From Halichondria panicea (lineage: Eukaryota; Porifera; Demospongiae; Suberitida; Halichondriidae), in assembly GCF_963675165.1 (NCBI RefSeq), contig NC_087383.1:2386979-2450978 (forward strand): a stretch of 64,000 nt of DNA, in the 5' to 3' direction. The notes beneath the pieces were generated by a model. The model did not search any database. It was not told the DNA's origin and was given only the letters and a program-made list of their open reading frames with translations. This document shows positions 47,398 through 58,702 of this stretch, in pieces. Position 1 is the first letter of the stretch. Each line of letters starts with the position of its first letter. Both the position numbers and the translations under genes were made by a program.

Positions 47398-49054
47398 ATC
47401 GACTCTTGCTATTAGCGGCCTCTCAAAATTGGTAAGAAACTTAATTAAGCAACTGTAATCACATGACATACGTACATGTACCAACACCATTTTATGAAGG
47501 AGAGAGTATAATTATACAAAGCAGCACATTCAGCGTGGGATTAATATAAGGACTGTACATTTCCATGCAGTGCATACTGTACAATGTAACTATAGTAACT
47601 CACACGGTTCACTCTGATAACTTAATTTGATATGATCTTCATCAAAAAAGCAACGGGAAGTTTTACTTGATTGGCTACTGTATTAGCTTGTCCCAAAACT
47701 GCTCACCCGTGGCACCTGTTGCACTTACACGCTCTGACCCAGCCAGGTCAACCAGGCTCTGAACACAGAGAAGGAGGTAAAATCATCATAATAACAATAA
47801 CTTATATGTACATTTACACATACATAGTCTGTACGTGTAGATCAAATTAAAGCAAAATAGTCGACCTAGTGTGTTCACAGCTGTAGGCACACACTTGCCC
47901 AACCCCACTCACCAGAGAGGACACCCTGATAGTAGTGCCATCACTGAGTTCCTTATCTCTAACCCTGCTTTCAATGGTCAGTTTGAATATTGTGTGTGAT
48001 CTGGAGTTGTGCTCGGTAGATCCAAATGTCCGGTTCTCTGAGCAGAAGAGATTATACACATTACCAGCACATCAGGTGCACAGGCAGCATGCATGTACAT
48101 GTACACACAAGGCTAAGTCTGAGAGGTCACACTAGGGCAGACCAACAGTGGCTGTAATAAAGAGGTGACATGCTAACACAGGTTGCATGAAACCAACCCT
48201 ATGGAGACTGGGCCATTAACCTGGCTACAGGGTGATCACATTAGACAGACAGGTTCACAAAGGTGCACAAGTGATAGTGACTTACTCTCCCCGATCTCAA
48301 TGAGACTAGTAAATATCTTGGGGAGGGAAATCGGCTCCTCAGACAACCCAACCAACTTATGAGTTAGCCTAGCTTGCACTAATTTAAAGCCCTATTGATT
48401 ATTAGTCATAAAAGTGCAACAAAAGCTGTGCTGCCTAGCAGCAGCCATTGTGAACTTTGACCGCTTTGGAGATATATAATTATGGCAGGAAATGCAACTT
48501 CTGTTTCCTATAATTATTGGACCAAAGCTAATTCTCCAGAGGTGCACACTTAATACACGGCAATTGGAGAGTGCCAAAACTCAACTCTGCAGTTCTGGTA
48601 CTGTAAGACCTCTAATTAAGGTTACCCTCCAAATATGCGACACTCTCGAGCTTAGGTAATTTTCTGACTTCTACGACAGCTACGTTGACAATTATGTTTT
48701 AATGTCGCGTCCTAAATGATGTAAATATACCCACACCCTAGCATCGTTTTTAGAAAACACGTTCTAGAAATCGAGGCAAGTATAGACTGAGTAGAGCTAT
48801 CCATAATCAGATGCGATACCAGGTCTTCAACATAATGTTCAACCTCCAAAAGAAGCGACCTCTGGCTTAAAAAGTGTCGCTTTAATTAAAGGTATTTACG
48901 GTAATCACATTTCTTACTTGAATACGTCGGGTTCATTACTGACAGGGCAGCATTCTCAGCCTTAAACTGTGCAAATTAAAAAACAGAAAACATGATCCAC
49001 GACCTTACAAACCAATTGATGAACCAGACAATAATCTATGGCTAATAAATTGAC

Positions 49055-49400
49055 TCACCCTCTTTCCATTAGGAGAATGCTGTAATACTTTAGCAATGAG
49101 CCAGGACTAGTCCCTGATGGTGAGACTGATGAGGGGCCGGCTGTGGGGCGGTGTTGTTGGACTGCTGCCTGAATCCGCTGGTCCATTGCGGTGATGATCT
49201 TTGGTAACACCGCGCCGAGGGCTGCCTGGACAGAATTGGCAATCATGGTGTTGAGATCGAGAGTTGTCGGAGTTGTCGTCGGGTTGGTGGAACTGATCGG
49301 AGGTGTTCCAGTTGAGGATGTGCTCGAGGAGGTAGTGGTCATCTTAGTATAGAGAATTACAGGATAGATCAGCAAGGGAAATCTTGAGAATTATAGGATA
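49055..49400 (-). pseudogene. Gag-like remnant, second copy
   Basis: Same family as 24700-25440: Ser/Thr/Pro-rich start, LDLNTMIANSVQAALGAVLP, then KIITAMDQRIQAAVQQ in one frame. It keeps the bases missing from the other copy and is therefore the better read of the ORF start, but it is cut after about 80 residues where kinesin cassette sequence resumes. Upstream flanks of the two copies match to the GCGCATGCCAGTAC block. Confidence 0.5.
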
Positions 49401-49489
49401 GACCCAGAAGAGAAGTTTTCTAATTCCTTTGTTCTTTCACTGACTGCCTGACCACGTGTTCCTTGCGCATGCCAGTACCGTTGTCATAG

Positions 49490-49680
49490 GCGCGAGTGAC
49501 TCCCCCAAATAATGACTCCCGGTCACTCCTACCATAGATTGAAGAGTTAGACTAACTCTTCAATCTATATGCTCCTACCTAGTCACCAGTGACCCCGGTC
49601 ACTCACGCCTAGGAATAAATGACTCCCCCGGTCACTGTCTCCTAGTCACGAATGACTCCCCCCTGGAAAAAATGACTCCC
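49490..49680. repeat. AATGACTCCC repeats around a perfect hairpin
   Basis: About six copies of (A/G)TGACTCCC(CC), interspersed with GGTCACT units, surround a perfect inverted repeat with 16-base arms ATAGATTGAAGAGTTA (49534-49549 and 49553-49568) and a 3-base loop. The right arm, TAACTCTTCAATCTAT, recurs directly upstream of NLR-D (52066) and NLR-E (58798). From 49690 to 50160 I see no gene. Confidence 0.6.
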
Positions 49681-50159
49681 CCACAAATTGAGATTTCAGC
49701 GGATCAAGGGCTACTAACATCCTCAAAAGACTGCTGCCCATGCAGTGACTATACTAGTCTATATACAATCAAGTTCATCACTGTTATCTATGAGAGGCCT
49801 GTTACAAGTGATTTATTACAGTGCACGAAAAACAAAAACAACACAGGGCATTACAGTGCATGAAAAACAAAAACAGCAGTGGAAGATAATGAAAGCCTAT
49901 TTAGATCTACAACTATAGCTATAGAACAAAACTATTCTCCAACTGAGTGGAGATATACTTTAATACGTATAATGATACGAGTTGCACGTATCACACTGTA
50001 TCATTTCATCGTAGGAGTCAGGGTGGAGACAAGGGCAGTATAATCATAGTCACAATGCTGGAAAATCTCTCTGGTCTCTTGCGTGCCCCCCCCCCCCCCC
50101 CCTTATCTTTTGGTCTGTTGGTTTTGTACATTTGTACTGTTTGATATTACATGAACAAA

Positions 50160-50789
50160 AAAAAAACGGTGTGAATGACTCCCGCGACTATTCAGTTCTT
50201 TTGACTTCAAAAATCTTCTTCAGTTTCTGTGATGCCTCATTTTGCATTTAGGATGATGTGATCCAAATTGTCTCCTTGCAATTCGTGGTATGCAGCGCAG
50301 TGGAGTAGGAACGGGGGGGGGGGGCAGGGGGCCAGTGGCCCCTCCAACATTGAATCAGCCCACCCTTCCTGAGTTGGATAGGTGTCAACCAATTGACAAA
50401 GATAAAGCATGAATTTGTAAGCAGAAATGAAGAACGCTTCTGAATGATAATACTCTTGTTTTATTAACATGTTTTAGCAATTCTGCTATAGACTTTAGTT
50501 CTTGTTCAGAGGTACATGTAATAAGCTTGTAGCTAGGCCGCAGCTAATTATGATGTCATAATGAGGGTGTAGCTTCCTGTCTTAAAATTTCCAGCGCAGC
50601 GCCACTTGGGTAGCACCCAAGTGGCCCCTCCAACCTTTTAACTGTTCCTACTCCACTGCAGCGGCAAATACAAAAAAACCACAGTTGTTGCTGCCACTGC
50701 ATGTTCTGCTGAATAGAGGCCACGGCCCATTGTGCACTTGTACATTTGGGCGATTTGCAGCTCAGCACTTGGCTCCAGTTCTTTCCCAT
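50160..50789 (-). pseudogene. Ulp1-like cysteine protease fragment, split by a MITE
   Basis: Joining the minus strand across the MITE 50298-50658 gives the stretch SNNCGFFVFAAAYHELQGDN. It resembles the catalytic-Cys region (S-D-C-G-L-F-A-x-A) of C48/Ulp1-type proteases found in mobile elements of cnidarians and sponges. Only this short piece is recognisable, so the assignment is tentative. Confidence 0.35.
50298..50658. mobile_element. CAGTGGAGTAGGAAC MITE, 5-bp TSD (361 bp)
   Basis: TIR CAGTGGAGTAGGAAC at both ends, with target duplication CAGCG at 50293-50297 and 50659-50663. Inside, GGCCCCTCCAAC occurs twice and a poly-G tract lies near the left end. Removing the element restores an open minus frame (see 50160-50789). 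Confidence 0.85.
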
Positions 50790-50798
50790 ATTAAGAAG

Positions 50799-51164
50799 AT
50801 GTCTGAAGCTCAGTCTGAAGGATTATTGCAGGTATAGCTAGCCTAAACTAGCTAGATTCCTGGCTTTGTCAAGCATACACATTTTTGTTACTTGTAGGAA
50901 TCTTCATTTTCCGAAGCTGAAAAGGAGGCACAGCAATTAATGAAGGATGCTCTTCCCCCGTACATAGTAAAGTGCTTTACAACCGCAGGATTTGATACAA
51001 TGCAAGTCATTTTGAAAATGGATGTAAGTGATGAGCCAGGAAATTCAATTGAACAAATAGAACAATTTATCTCTGATGAACACCCTGACCTTTTAACTTC
51101 GAAAAGCAAGAAGTTTCTACCTGGGCACAGGATTAGAATACAATGGCAGTGGCCACCTGCTTGA
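50799..51164 (+). CDS. Small two-exon ORF (99 aa), transposon-associated type
   Basis: Exon 1 is 50799-50831 (MSEAQSEGLLQ); the intron begins GTATAG and ends TTGTAG; exon 2 is 50898-51164. The product reads ESSFSEAEKEAQQLMKDALP, then PPYIVKCFTTAGFDT, NSIEQIEQFISDEHP and PGHR. From memory, ORFs with this PPYIV...GFDT...PGHR pattern are repeated in sponge and coral genomes, but no function is known. The end (IQWQWPPA) runs into unrelated sequence just as another frame (51143) takes over, so the true C-terminus is probably lost. Confidence 0.5.
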
Positions 51165-51514
51165 TTCTTAAGGATGACCCAACTACTGTTGTGTTTCACC
51201 AAGATGAGCTAAGAACACACGTTTGTCAGTGCCTAGAAAAAGGCACGATAACACTGTTCCCTGTGAAGAAGAAGAGGAGGCATGTTAGCCGAGTGTGTAG
51301 AACAGAGACTTTATCAGTGTACTGTTACTGTCGCATGCCAGATCATGGCCAACTAATGGTACATTGCAGCCAATGTGATGACTGGTTCCATCGTCAATGC
51401 TTACAAAAGATACCTGATGATGATATAGATTTATTTGTAACATTTGTAGTAAGACTGAGATCTATATTAATTATCAGTAGTCCATGTATACAAATGTTGT
51501 GTATTGAAATCTAA
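51143..51514 (+). pseudogene. C-terminal piece of a Ulp1-like protease with PHD finger
   Basis: Residues 1-45 (ATCLILKDDPTTVVFHQDEL, then CLEKGTITLFP) look like the segment after the catalytic Cys of a C48-type protease. Residues about 58-95 form a PHD finger: VYCYCRMPDHGQLMVHCSQC, then DDWFHRQC, a zinc-binding chromatin reader pattern. The frame ends in low-complexity sequence before the PHD is complete. A stop lies just upstream of the first ATG, so the protease core is absent. It is fused out of frame to 50799-51164. Confidence 0.5.
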
Positions 51515-51714
51515 CTGAAATCTAACTGAAATCAAAAATCTATGTGAAATCTACACTGAAACCAGAAATGTACCGAAATCTCTATGAAATCCAGAAATCA
51601 TTGCAGAGAACAAAAGAAATCTATTGAAATCATGAAATCTTAGACGAAACCATGAAATCACTTGGAAATCAGGAAATCCAGCTGGAAATCACGAAATCAT
51701 TTTGAAATCTCGTA
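51506..51714. repeat. Degenerate GAAATC repeat, about 19 units at 10-12 base spacing
   Basis: Units TGAAATCTAAC, TGAAATCATG, GGAAATCAGG and similar follow one another for about 208 bases. The spacing is irregular but close to one DNA turn. No hairpin and no coding sense. Confidence 0.7.
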
Positions 51715-51815
51715 CACTAAAAAAACACCCGTTGCCGACCCCTCGGAACATATACATAAATTTATTGAAACGTCTCTTTTTACTGGGTGTGGTCAGTCAT
51801 TAGCAAGTACTACAC

Positions 51816-51864
51816 TAGCCTCGACTCAAGTCCGCTTTACTAAAGCGGCCTTGAATCGAGGCTA
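51816..51864. repeat. 49-bp hairpin element with 9-bp flanking duplication
   Basis: TAGCCTCGACTCAAG...CTTGAATCGAGGCTA with GCTTTACTAAAGC at the centre. GTACTACAC is at 51807-51815 and 51865-51873. A 9-base duplication is typical of Mutator-like insertion. Confidence 0.65.
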
Positions 51865-51970
51865 GTACTACACGTGGCTCATGGACTAGGCGTGTTATAA
51901 GTTGCTAAAGAGATGATGTCTAGAGGAAACAACACAGCTTTGGGAGTTACCCGGCAAAAATGTGGTTAAT

Positions 51971-52011
51971 AGCCTCGTTCATAGGGCGTAGCGCGGATAA
52001 TTTTCGAGGCT
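51971..52011. repeat. 41-bp hairpin, AGCCTCG...CGAGGCT
   Basis: Same ends as 51816-51864 around CGTAGCGCGG. No clear flanking duplication. It lies 100 bases upstream of NLR-D. Confidence 0.45.
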
Positions 52012-52110
52012 CCACTGCAGATTCAATGTAAAATCATCACGTGCACCACTCCGTTTCCTATCCCTCTAACTCTTCAATCTATGCTGCAAGGCACAGATTT
52101 ATTTGCTGGA

Positions 52111-52747
52111 ATGGCCACTAAAGAGCAGAACCAAGGTATAAAGACTGTCATGTTTCCTATAAAGGATAAATCCAATGATTGCTAAAGCATAAAACCCTCA
52201 TTGGTGATTGCTAACCTTGTGTGCTTGCTATCTATTTTCAGAGCTCACAATTGACGATCTGAAGACAGAAATGAAACTGACTGATGAGCAGCTCAATACA
52301 GCAATACAGGAACCAGATCTACCCGAGTTAGCAGCATGTTTCGATAACACTGATGACTATCTTGAAAAGCTGGAGCTGTCAATGGAGCTGCCCTCTATCA
52401 ACTTCTGAATACAACTTAATTTGTCTGGTAACACAGTGACTAACTGTCATCACATTGCTGCTGAACTAGCAGTCAATAAAACTCTGAGAAGATTGGACTT
52501 GAGTAAATGTAAACTGACTGATCAGAGTATCGAGGAGCTATCAACTGAACTGATCAACAAGATTGAAACACTGCACATTTATGATGGAACAGAAGATGGA
52601 ATGAAGACGCTTGCCAGACATCTAACCACCCACTGCTTTGAACTGACACTATTGGTGATACCCGACCACCTAATTAATATTCTGTATCGAGACAGCATTC
52701 AGGGACGCTAACAAAGAGAGGAAGAGAAATGGACTGCCTGAGATTTA
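52111..52747 (+). pseudogene. NLR-D: Death-fold remnant fused to the last LRRs
   Basis: Exon 1 is 52111-52135 (MATKEQNQ). Exon 2 from 52242 reads ELTIDDLKTEMKLTDEQLN to YLEKLELS, where it joins ...MELPSINF and stops. This is the NLR text NGAALYQLL read in another frame. From 52421 the LRR frame resumes (LSGNTVTNCHHIAAELAVNK, LRRLDLSKCKLTDQSIEEL). The end is frameshifted at about 52690 relative to NLR-C. NACHT and the first LRRs are deleted. The remaining LRR text is still open and differs from the other copies at the exposed positions. Confidence 0.85.
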
Positions 52748-54454
52748 ATGTGGTTGCATTCTTACCATGATTTTAATTACTTTTTGATAATCGATTTTAT
52801 TTTCTGCCATAATTATATCACATTATAATAAATGACAATTTGAGAAAAGTAGCAAAGTACGTACTATAATAATATATAGTATATTATGTTGGAACATTAC
52901 GTCGTTAATAACGTGTCAATAGTACATGCAGATGATATAAATAATTCATGCACTGCTGTGAATAGTCAATGAATACATGCAATTTGCTAATGGAAAATCC
53001 AATTTAACGCTCTGTCGATTATTGTTCATGAGGAAGATGAGCAGACTAACGTTCACTTTGGCCCTCCCAAACATCTTCATGATTGCCAGGTCCTCGTATT
53101 GCAGCTGAAGGAGGTCCTGTGTGGGGAGAAGAGAGGGCAGTGAAACACTTCAACTGGTATAAGACAAAGAATGCATGTATTTGTAAGACAAATGAATACA
53201 TGTACTTACATACACCGTACAAGCATACCAACACTATACCTGACACAAGGCAGTAAACTTCTTAAACACTTTACGTACCTACCATCTACCTGTACACACA
53301 CCCTCACCTGGAGGACCAGCTCCACCTTCTCTATCTGCCTGATGTGATCTCCAACACAACATTTCCGAACCTGAACCTGGACGAGTAAGAAATAATGTTT
53401 TCACATAATTATAGCATAACGTTGCACATAAGATCAAAGCTGTAGCAAGCGGTCAGGCTGGTCAGGTTTTGGCCTAACCACTTTTTGCAGCTGGGTAGGC
53501 AATGGTCGTAAATATTGTAAGTGATAATGCGCATGCTATTTTGGTGAGGAAAAGGGATGACCTTTTTCTTAGGTAAAAAATTCACCACTGTATAAAAGTT
53601 CCAATAGTAGAAAAGCAGCTGACCTTTAATTGCAAGTTGGCCTGACCACTTTAAAGTTGCTTGCTACGCCCCTGCATGAAGATTGGGGCATAAAAATAAG
53701 TCAATAGCCTCACACTGGAGGAATTGTTAAGTCTAGATTAGTAGTAGAGTCTGAGCTTCAGTCAAACAGTGGACAAAGTACGTACCAGAGCAATTAATGG
53801 CACATGTGATGATTATCATGTTGTTTAATAGAAGTATGCTAGTATAACGGCTACTCTCACTCAAGTATACGGAGACTTACAGAGTGGGTGGGGCATATCT
53901 CCATGGACGCTGATGTATGGATGATTGGTTTGATCACGTCAGAGTACGCATCGATACCCAGCTATCTGTCCGGGGGGTCCACAGTCGATGCTCGCAGGAA
54001 GAACCCTCTGTGGGGGGTACAGTGAGAGTCATAATTATTATTATGATTCAGTTCCGGGAATAAATGTCATAGAAAGTCACTAATTGACTCACATTTTTTC
54101 CAGTCGAGGTAAATGGAACACAGCTATAGGTTACGTCTCTGTGGGGCATGGAAAAATTGATTTACTGAAATTGTGTATCAGGTTTTAAGCAACTAATAAG
54201 GATTATCACTTATTGAGCGCACAATCCATTCTACCCCCCGCCCACACACACCTGGTCAGTAGACAGCTGATTGCCTATCCACAACATTGAAGGATTTTAT
54301 CGCAGCTATGTACTTCATTGTACAGCTGCAAGGGGAGTGACGTGTGATACAGTGTGATTCAATGAAAGTCAGTACAACACAGTTAGTGTATGTTTACCAA
54401 AGAGGTACATGAGATTGTTCTGACAAATCATTCTTGTACTCTCTAATACACTAA

Positions 54455-54710
54455 CAGGGTTTCATCTAGGATAACAAGTTGGGGGGGGGGGGAGATTTGG
54501 GAGTGCGTAAGCATGTCGCAACATGTTTGGCTACGCCCACTTTTGTTTTAAAAAAAAGTTGATTACAACATGCTTAACCTAACGCATCACAGTAGAGATA
54601 TCTACCTTTAGTTAACTAATGTGGTGACATGTAGTACTAATGTGATGATGTCATTATTCTACAACATGGGGTGGGGAAGAACCACCCCCCCCCCAATAGA
54701 TGAAACCCTG
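54455..54710. mobile_element. CAGGGTTTCATCTA MITE (256 bp)
   Basis: Perfect ACTAA duplication at 54450-54454 and 54711-54715; TIRs as in 7597-7857. Confidence 0.85.
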
Positions 54711-55306
54711 ACTAACTGATACAGTACCAGAAATGCAACTTTTATGTGGGGAAAAAAAAAGGACAATAGTCTCTAGACACAATCGGCATCATGTATTGTG
54801 TATTTTGCCTAAGCCTTAATCAGTACATACTGTATAGCAGGTCATTTTCGTGGGATAAAAAATCCGAGACAAAAACGTAGGCGTGGTGCAGCAGTGATTT
54901 CGTGTGTAAAAATTCCCTTTGCTTCACTGCATTGCACGCGTTCCGGTCAACCATGCCTACGTTTTCGTGAGTGATAAATATTCGTCAAGGTTTAGCTTGC
55001 CTATACCCAGGACGCTATACGTACGGTACGGTATACTGTACCACCTTATCACCTGTTTCAAGTACTCTTCCTTCTCCCGTTACTTTGTAGCACTCGAATA
55101 TGTCCACCCCGTCCACTGCAGGCACACTGCTCTGCTCCAACTCCTCACAGCGATCCAGTGCCTTCTTGAGCTCTTCCTCCATCACAAATCTCTCTTGCAC
55201 AGCAGACTGGGTAATAGATTGCATGGTGGTCATGTACACACACACAGGTATACAGATACAACCATCACAGCATCGTGGTAGTGGTACAGTAGTTATAATA
55301 AAGGTA

Positions 55307-55747
55307 CAGTAGACTCTCGCTATTCCGACTCTCTGAAGTACGGCCTGAAATGTGGCCAACTCGCTATTCTGTATACTTGCTGCCCCAAACTAGTAATTTT
55401 ATACGTATACATTTTGGGTGTGGTTTAGCAGAAAAACTGTGTGTGGGGGGAGTGGTTGGGGTGTACAATGAGAGGTAGGAAGCGGGATGCTCATGAACAC
55501 TACAATGAAAGTTATAAAAAAGGTAAACCGTTTTGTGAGCAAACACAGCTGTGGGATTACATTGTAATAGAGAGGAAATGATTCATTATCTTTATTTGTT
55601 ATCCTCGAGACAAAACCGCAAAATTAGTCATTAATATTCGAGGTAGGTTGATTTTAAGCCGCGGCTATTTTCTGAAATGCAAACTACCGCGCTCTTCTGG
55701 CCAAGTTGCACTGTCCCAAGGGTGGCCGGATTAACGAGAGTCTACTG
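55307..55747. mobile_element. Pogo/Tigger-like MITE
   Basis: CAGTAGACTCTCG / GAGAGTCTACTG ends, TA flanks; a paralogue of 8463-8905. Confidence 0.8.
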
Positions 55748-56707
55748 TACATGTATTAATTATACAGTATTCACCGAGTGTATACATGTACATGCTAAAC
55801 TCACATCTGCCTTGCTGTTGGCCAGTTCCAATTCTCTCACCAGCTCAGCCATGACACCTGGGTCCATGATTTGAGACCTCTCGAGCAGCTTCTCCTCCAG
55901 CTCCCTCAGCAGGTCATCCTCTAGACATTGAATGGTCTCACTCTTTTCCTCAACCTGACAGGGGAACATCAATAAGTTGCTGCCAGGTGGAGAATACTCG
56001 ACATACAATAGTGACGTGCATGTACAGTCAACTACTGAAAATCTGGCAATCAATACGGCTCAAATGCATTCTTAAAGTGATTGAGCTCACCTTTGGTAGC
56101 GCTGACTTATCACAGCTGTTGGTCCAATTCTCCAGAACTCTGAGCTTCCCCTCGAGGTGCAACTGCAAGTGACAGAAGAGAAAATAGCTCCAATAATATT
56201 ATACAATAATTAGTAGTATAGACACTGAAAGAGCAGATTACCAGGGACATAATTATTGCAGTGCTTATAATTATAGCTGCTCAAAGTGGTCATAAAGCTT
56301 CAACAGAACAACCAACCTGTATATTAAAATACATGCATGTATCCTGGGAGCAGTGTAGACGTCAATCAGTCAAGAATTTATTCACAGCTGTAGGCACACA
56401 CTTGCCCAACCCACTCACCAGAGAGGACACCCTGATAGTAGTGCCATCACTGAGTTCCTCATCTCTAACCCTGCTTTCAACGGTCAGCTTGTGTTATCTA
56501 AATCGAGGTATGAGAAAAACGCTCCAATATAAACACTGAAAGAGTAGTACTTCAGAAACAGACATGCAGGTTGGTTGTCCTATATTGCAGTGCTTGTACT
56601 TATAGCTAATACAAGGGTGTTCAGCCATGCAAAGTATAGACTACCTTACCATAACAACCAATCGTGATCCATTAATCTAAACATCTTCATACATACAAAA
56701 TTCAGTC

Positions 56708-56943
56708 CATAATAAAAGAGAGAGAGTATCGAGCGTATATCGTTACCTTGCATCAGATGTATTCGGAGTGTAACGTTATACCCTGTCTGAACAACTTATG
56801 GCATAAAATGTTTCTGCCTCGAGGTAAGTAGCGGCTTCGGGTACTCGGATTGTTTGATTAAAAAGCAGGAAGTTATGTCACTTTCCGAATACATTTGACG
56901 CAAGGTAATGCTACGTTGGATACTCCCTCTCTTTTATTATGGA
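56708..56943. mobile_element. TIR element with CATAATAAAAGAGAG ends
   Basis: A paralogue of 47165-47397. The terminal symmetry extends to AGTCCATAATAAAAG / CTTTTATTATGGACT. Non-coding. Confidence 0.65.
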
Positions 56944-58702
56944 CTCTTGCTATTAGCGGCCTCTCAAAACTGGTAAGAAACTTAAGCAACTGTAATCACA
57001 TGACGTACGTACATGTACCGACACCATTTTATGAAGGAGAGAGTATAATTATACAAAGCAGTACATTCAGCGTGGGATTAATATAACTGCACATTTCCAT
57101 GCAGTGCATACTGTACAATGTAACTATAGTAACTCACACGGTTCACTCTGATAACTTAATTTGATATGATCTTCATCAAAAAAGCAACGGGAAGTTTTAC
57201 TTGATTGGCTACTGGTCCCAAAACTGCTCACCCGTGGCACCTGTTGACTTACACGCTCTGACCCAGCCAGGTCAACCAGGCTCTGAACACAGAGAAGGAG
57301 GTAAAATCATCATAATAACAATAACTTATATGTACATTTACACATACATAGTCTGTACGTGTAGATCAAATTAAAGCAAAATAGTCGACCTAGTGTATGT
57401 TCACAGCTGTAGGCACACACTTGCCCAACCCCACTCACCAGAGAGGACACCCTGATAGGAGTGCCATCACTGAGTTCCTCATCTCTAACCCTGCTTTCAA
57501 TGGTCAGTTTGAATATTGTGTGTGATCTGGAGTTGTGCTCGGTAGATCCAAATGTCCGGTTCTCTGAGCAGAAGAGATTATACACATTACCAGCACATCA
57601 GGTGCACAGGCAGCATGCATGTACATGTACACACAAGGCTAAGTCTGAGAGCTCACACTAGGGCAGACCAACAGTGGCTGTAATAAAGAGGTGACATGCT
57701 AACACAGGTTGCATGAAACCAACCCTATGGAGACTGGGCCATTAACCTGGCTACAGGGTGATCACATTAGACAGACAGGTTCACAAAGGTGCACAAGTGA
57801 TAGTGACTTACTCTCCCTGATCTCAATGAGACTAGTAAATATCTTGGGGAGGGAAATCGACAACCCAACCAACTTACGAGTTAGCCTAGCTTGCACTAAT
57901 TTAAAGCCCTATTGATTTATTAGTCATAAAAGTGCAACAAAAGCTGTGCTGCCTAGCAGCAGCCATTGTAAACTTTGACCGCTTTAGAGATATATAATTA
58001 TGGCAGGAAATGCAACTTCTGTTTCCTATAATTATTGGACCAAAGCTAATTCTCCAGAGGTGCACACTTAATACACGGCAATTGGAGAGTGCCAAAACTC
58101 AACTCTGCAGTTCTGGTACTGTAAGACCTCTAATTAAGGTGACCCTCCAAATATGTGACACTCTCGAGCTTAGGTAATTTTCTGACTTCTACGACAGCTA
58201 TATTGTGTTTTAATGTCGCGTCCTAAATGGAGGTAAATGTAGGCACACCCTAGCATCGGTTCTAACCCACTGGAAAACACGTTTTAAGCGGCTAGAAATT
58301 GAGGCAAGTATAGACTAAGTAGAGCTACGTACCTATAATTAGATGTGATATCAGGTCTTCAACATAATTTTCAATCTCCAAAAGAAGCAACCTCTGGCTT
58401 CGTAAATAGTGTTGCTTTAATTAAAGGTCTTACGGTAATCACATTTCTTACTTGTTCATTACTGACAGGGCAGCATTCTCAGCCTTAAACTGTGCAAATT
58501 AAAAAACAGAAAACATGATCCACGACCTTACAAACCAATTGATGAACCAGACAATAATCTATGGCTAATAAATTGACTCACCCTCTTTCCATTCGGAGAA
58601 TGCTGTAATACTTTAGCAATGAGCCAGGTTTCAAAAAATCATAACCCCATGCATGCACCACATGCACCACATGAACAGTCTTTGGTGGGTGTGGTAAATG
58701 CA

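Larger units (their letters stand above)
43895..48970 (-). pseudogene. Kinesin-like gene, cassette D2 (with motor exons)
   Basis: From the N-terminal side: ALSVMNP exon near 48915-48965; SLIEIGE exon about 48277-48335; switch I exon about 48045-47915 (NRTFGSTEHNSRSHTIFKLT, then DGTTIRVS); switch II exon about 47758-47715 (SLVDLAGSERVSATGATG, donor GTGAGC); an extra diverged switch I copy at 46965-46885; LEGKLRVLENW 46566-46640; FMKFLNEQE exon 45697-45915; QRASLVPIPPTE 45486-45530; coiled-coil exon 44678-44828; SAVQERLVMEEELKK 43940-44100. SRSH and DLAGSER are the nucleotide-sensing motifs of kinesin motors, which move along microtubules by ATP hydrolysis. The spacing (RSHTIFKLTIESR...DLAGSER) is closest to kinesin-7/CENP-E. 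The usual ERS/SSRSH stretch is shortened and no P-loop exon (GQTxxGKT) was found, so it is unlikely to be active. Confidence 0.65.
53039..58500 (-). pseudogene. Kinesin-like gene, cassette E (fullest exon order)
   Basis: From the N-terminal side: ALSVMNP exon near 58460-58495; SLIEIGE region 57810-57830; switch I exon about 57570-57440 (NRTFGSTEHNSRSHTIFKLT); switch II exon about 57285-57250 (SLVDLAGSERVS, then 3' end deleted); diverged switch I copy 56500-56410; LEGKLRVLENW 56093-56168; coiled-coil exon 55805-55954 (exactly 50 codons between AG and GT); SAVQERFVMEEELKKALDRC 55053-55212; small exons 54247-54325 and 54095-54140; YSDVIK exon 53900-53975; EKVEL exon 53310-53345; terminal exon from 53116. 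It lacks the FMKFLNEQE and QRASLV exons. The motor is incomplete, so it is probably not functional, but several single exons remain open. Confidence 0.6.

Noticed and set aside
51143-51514. Host PHD-finger gene
   Set aside because: The frame has no protease core, no complete PHD and an upstream stop, and it sits among mobile-element pieces. Listed as a fragment instead.
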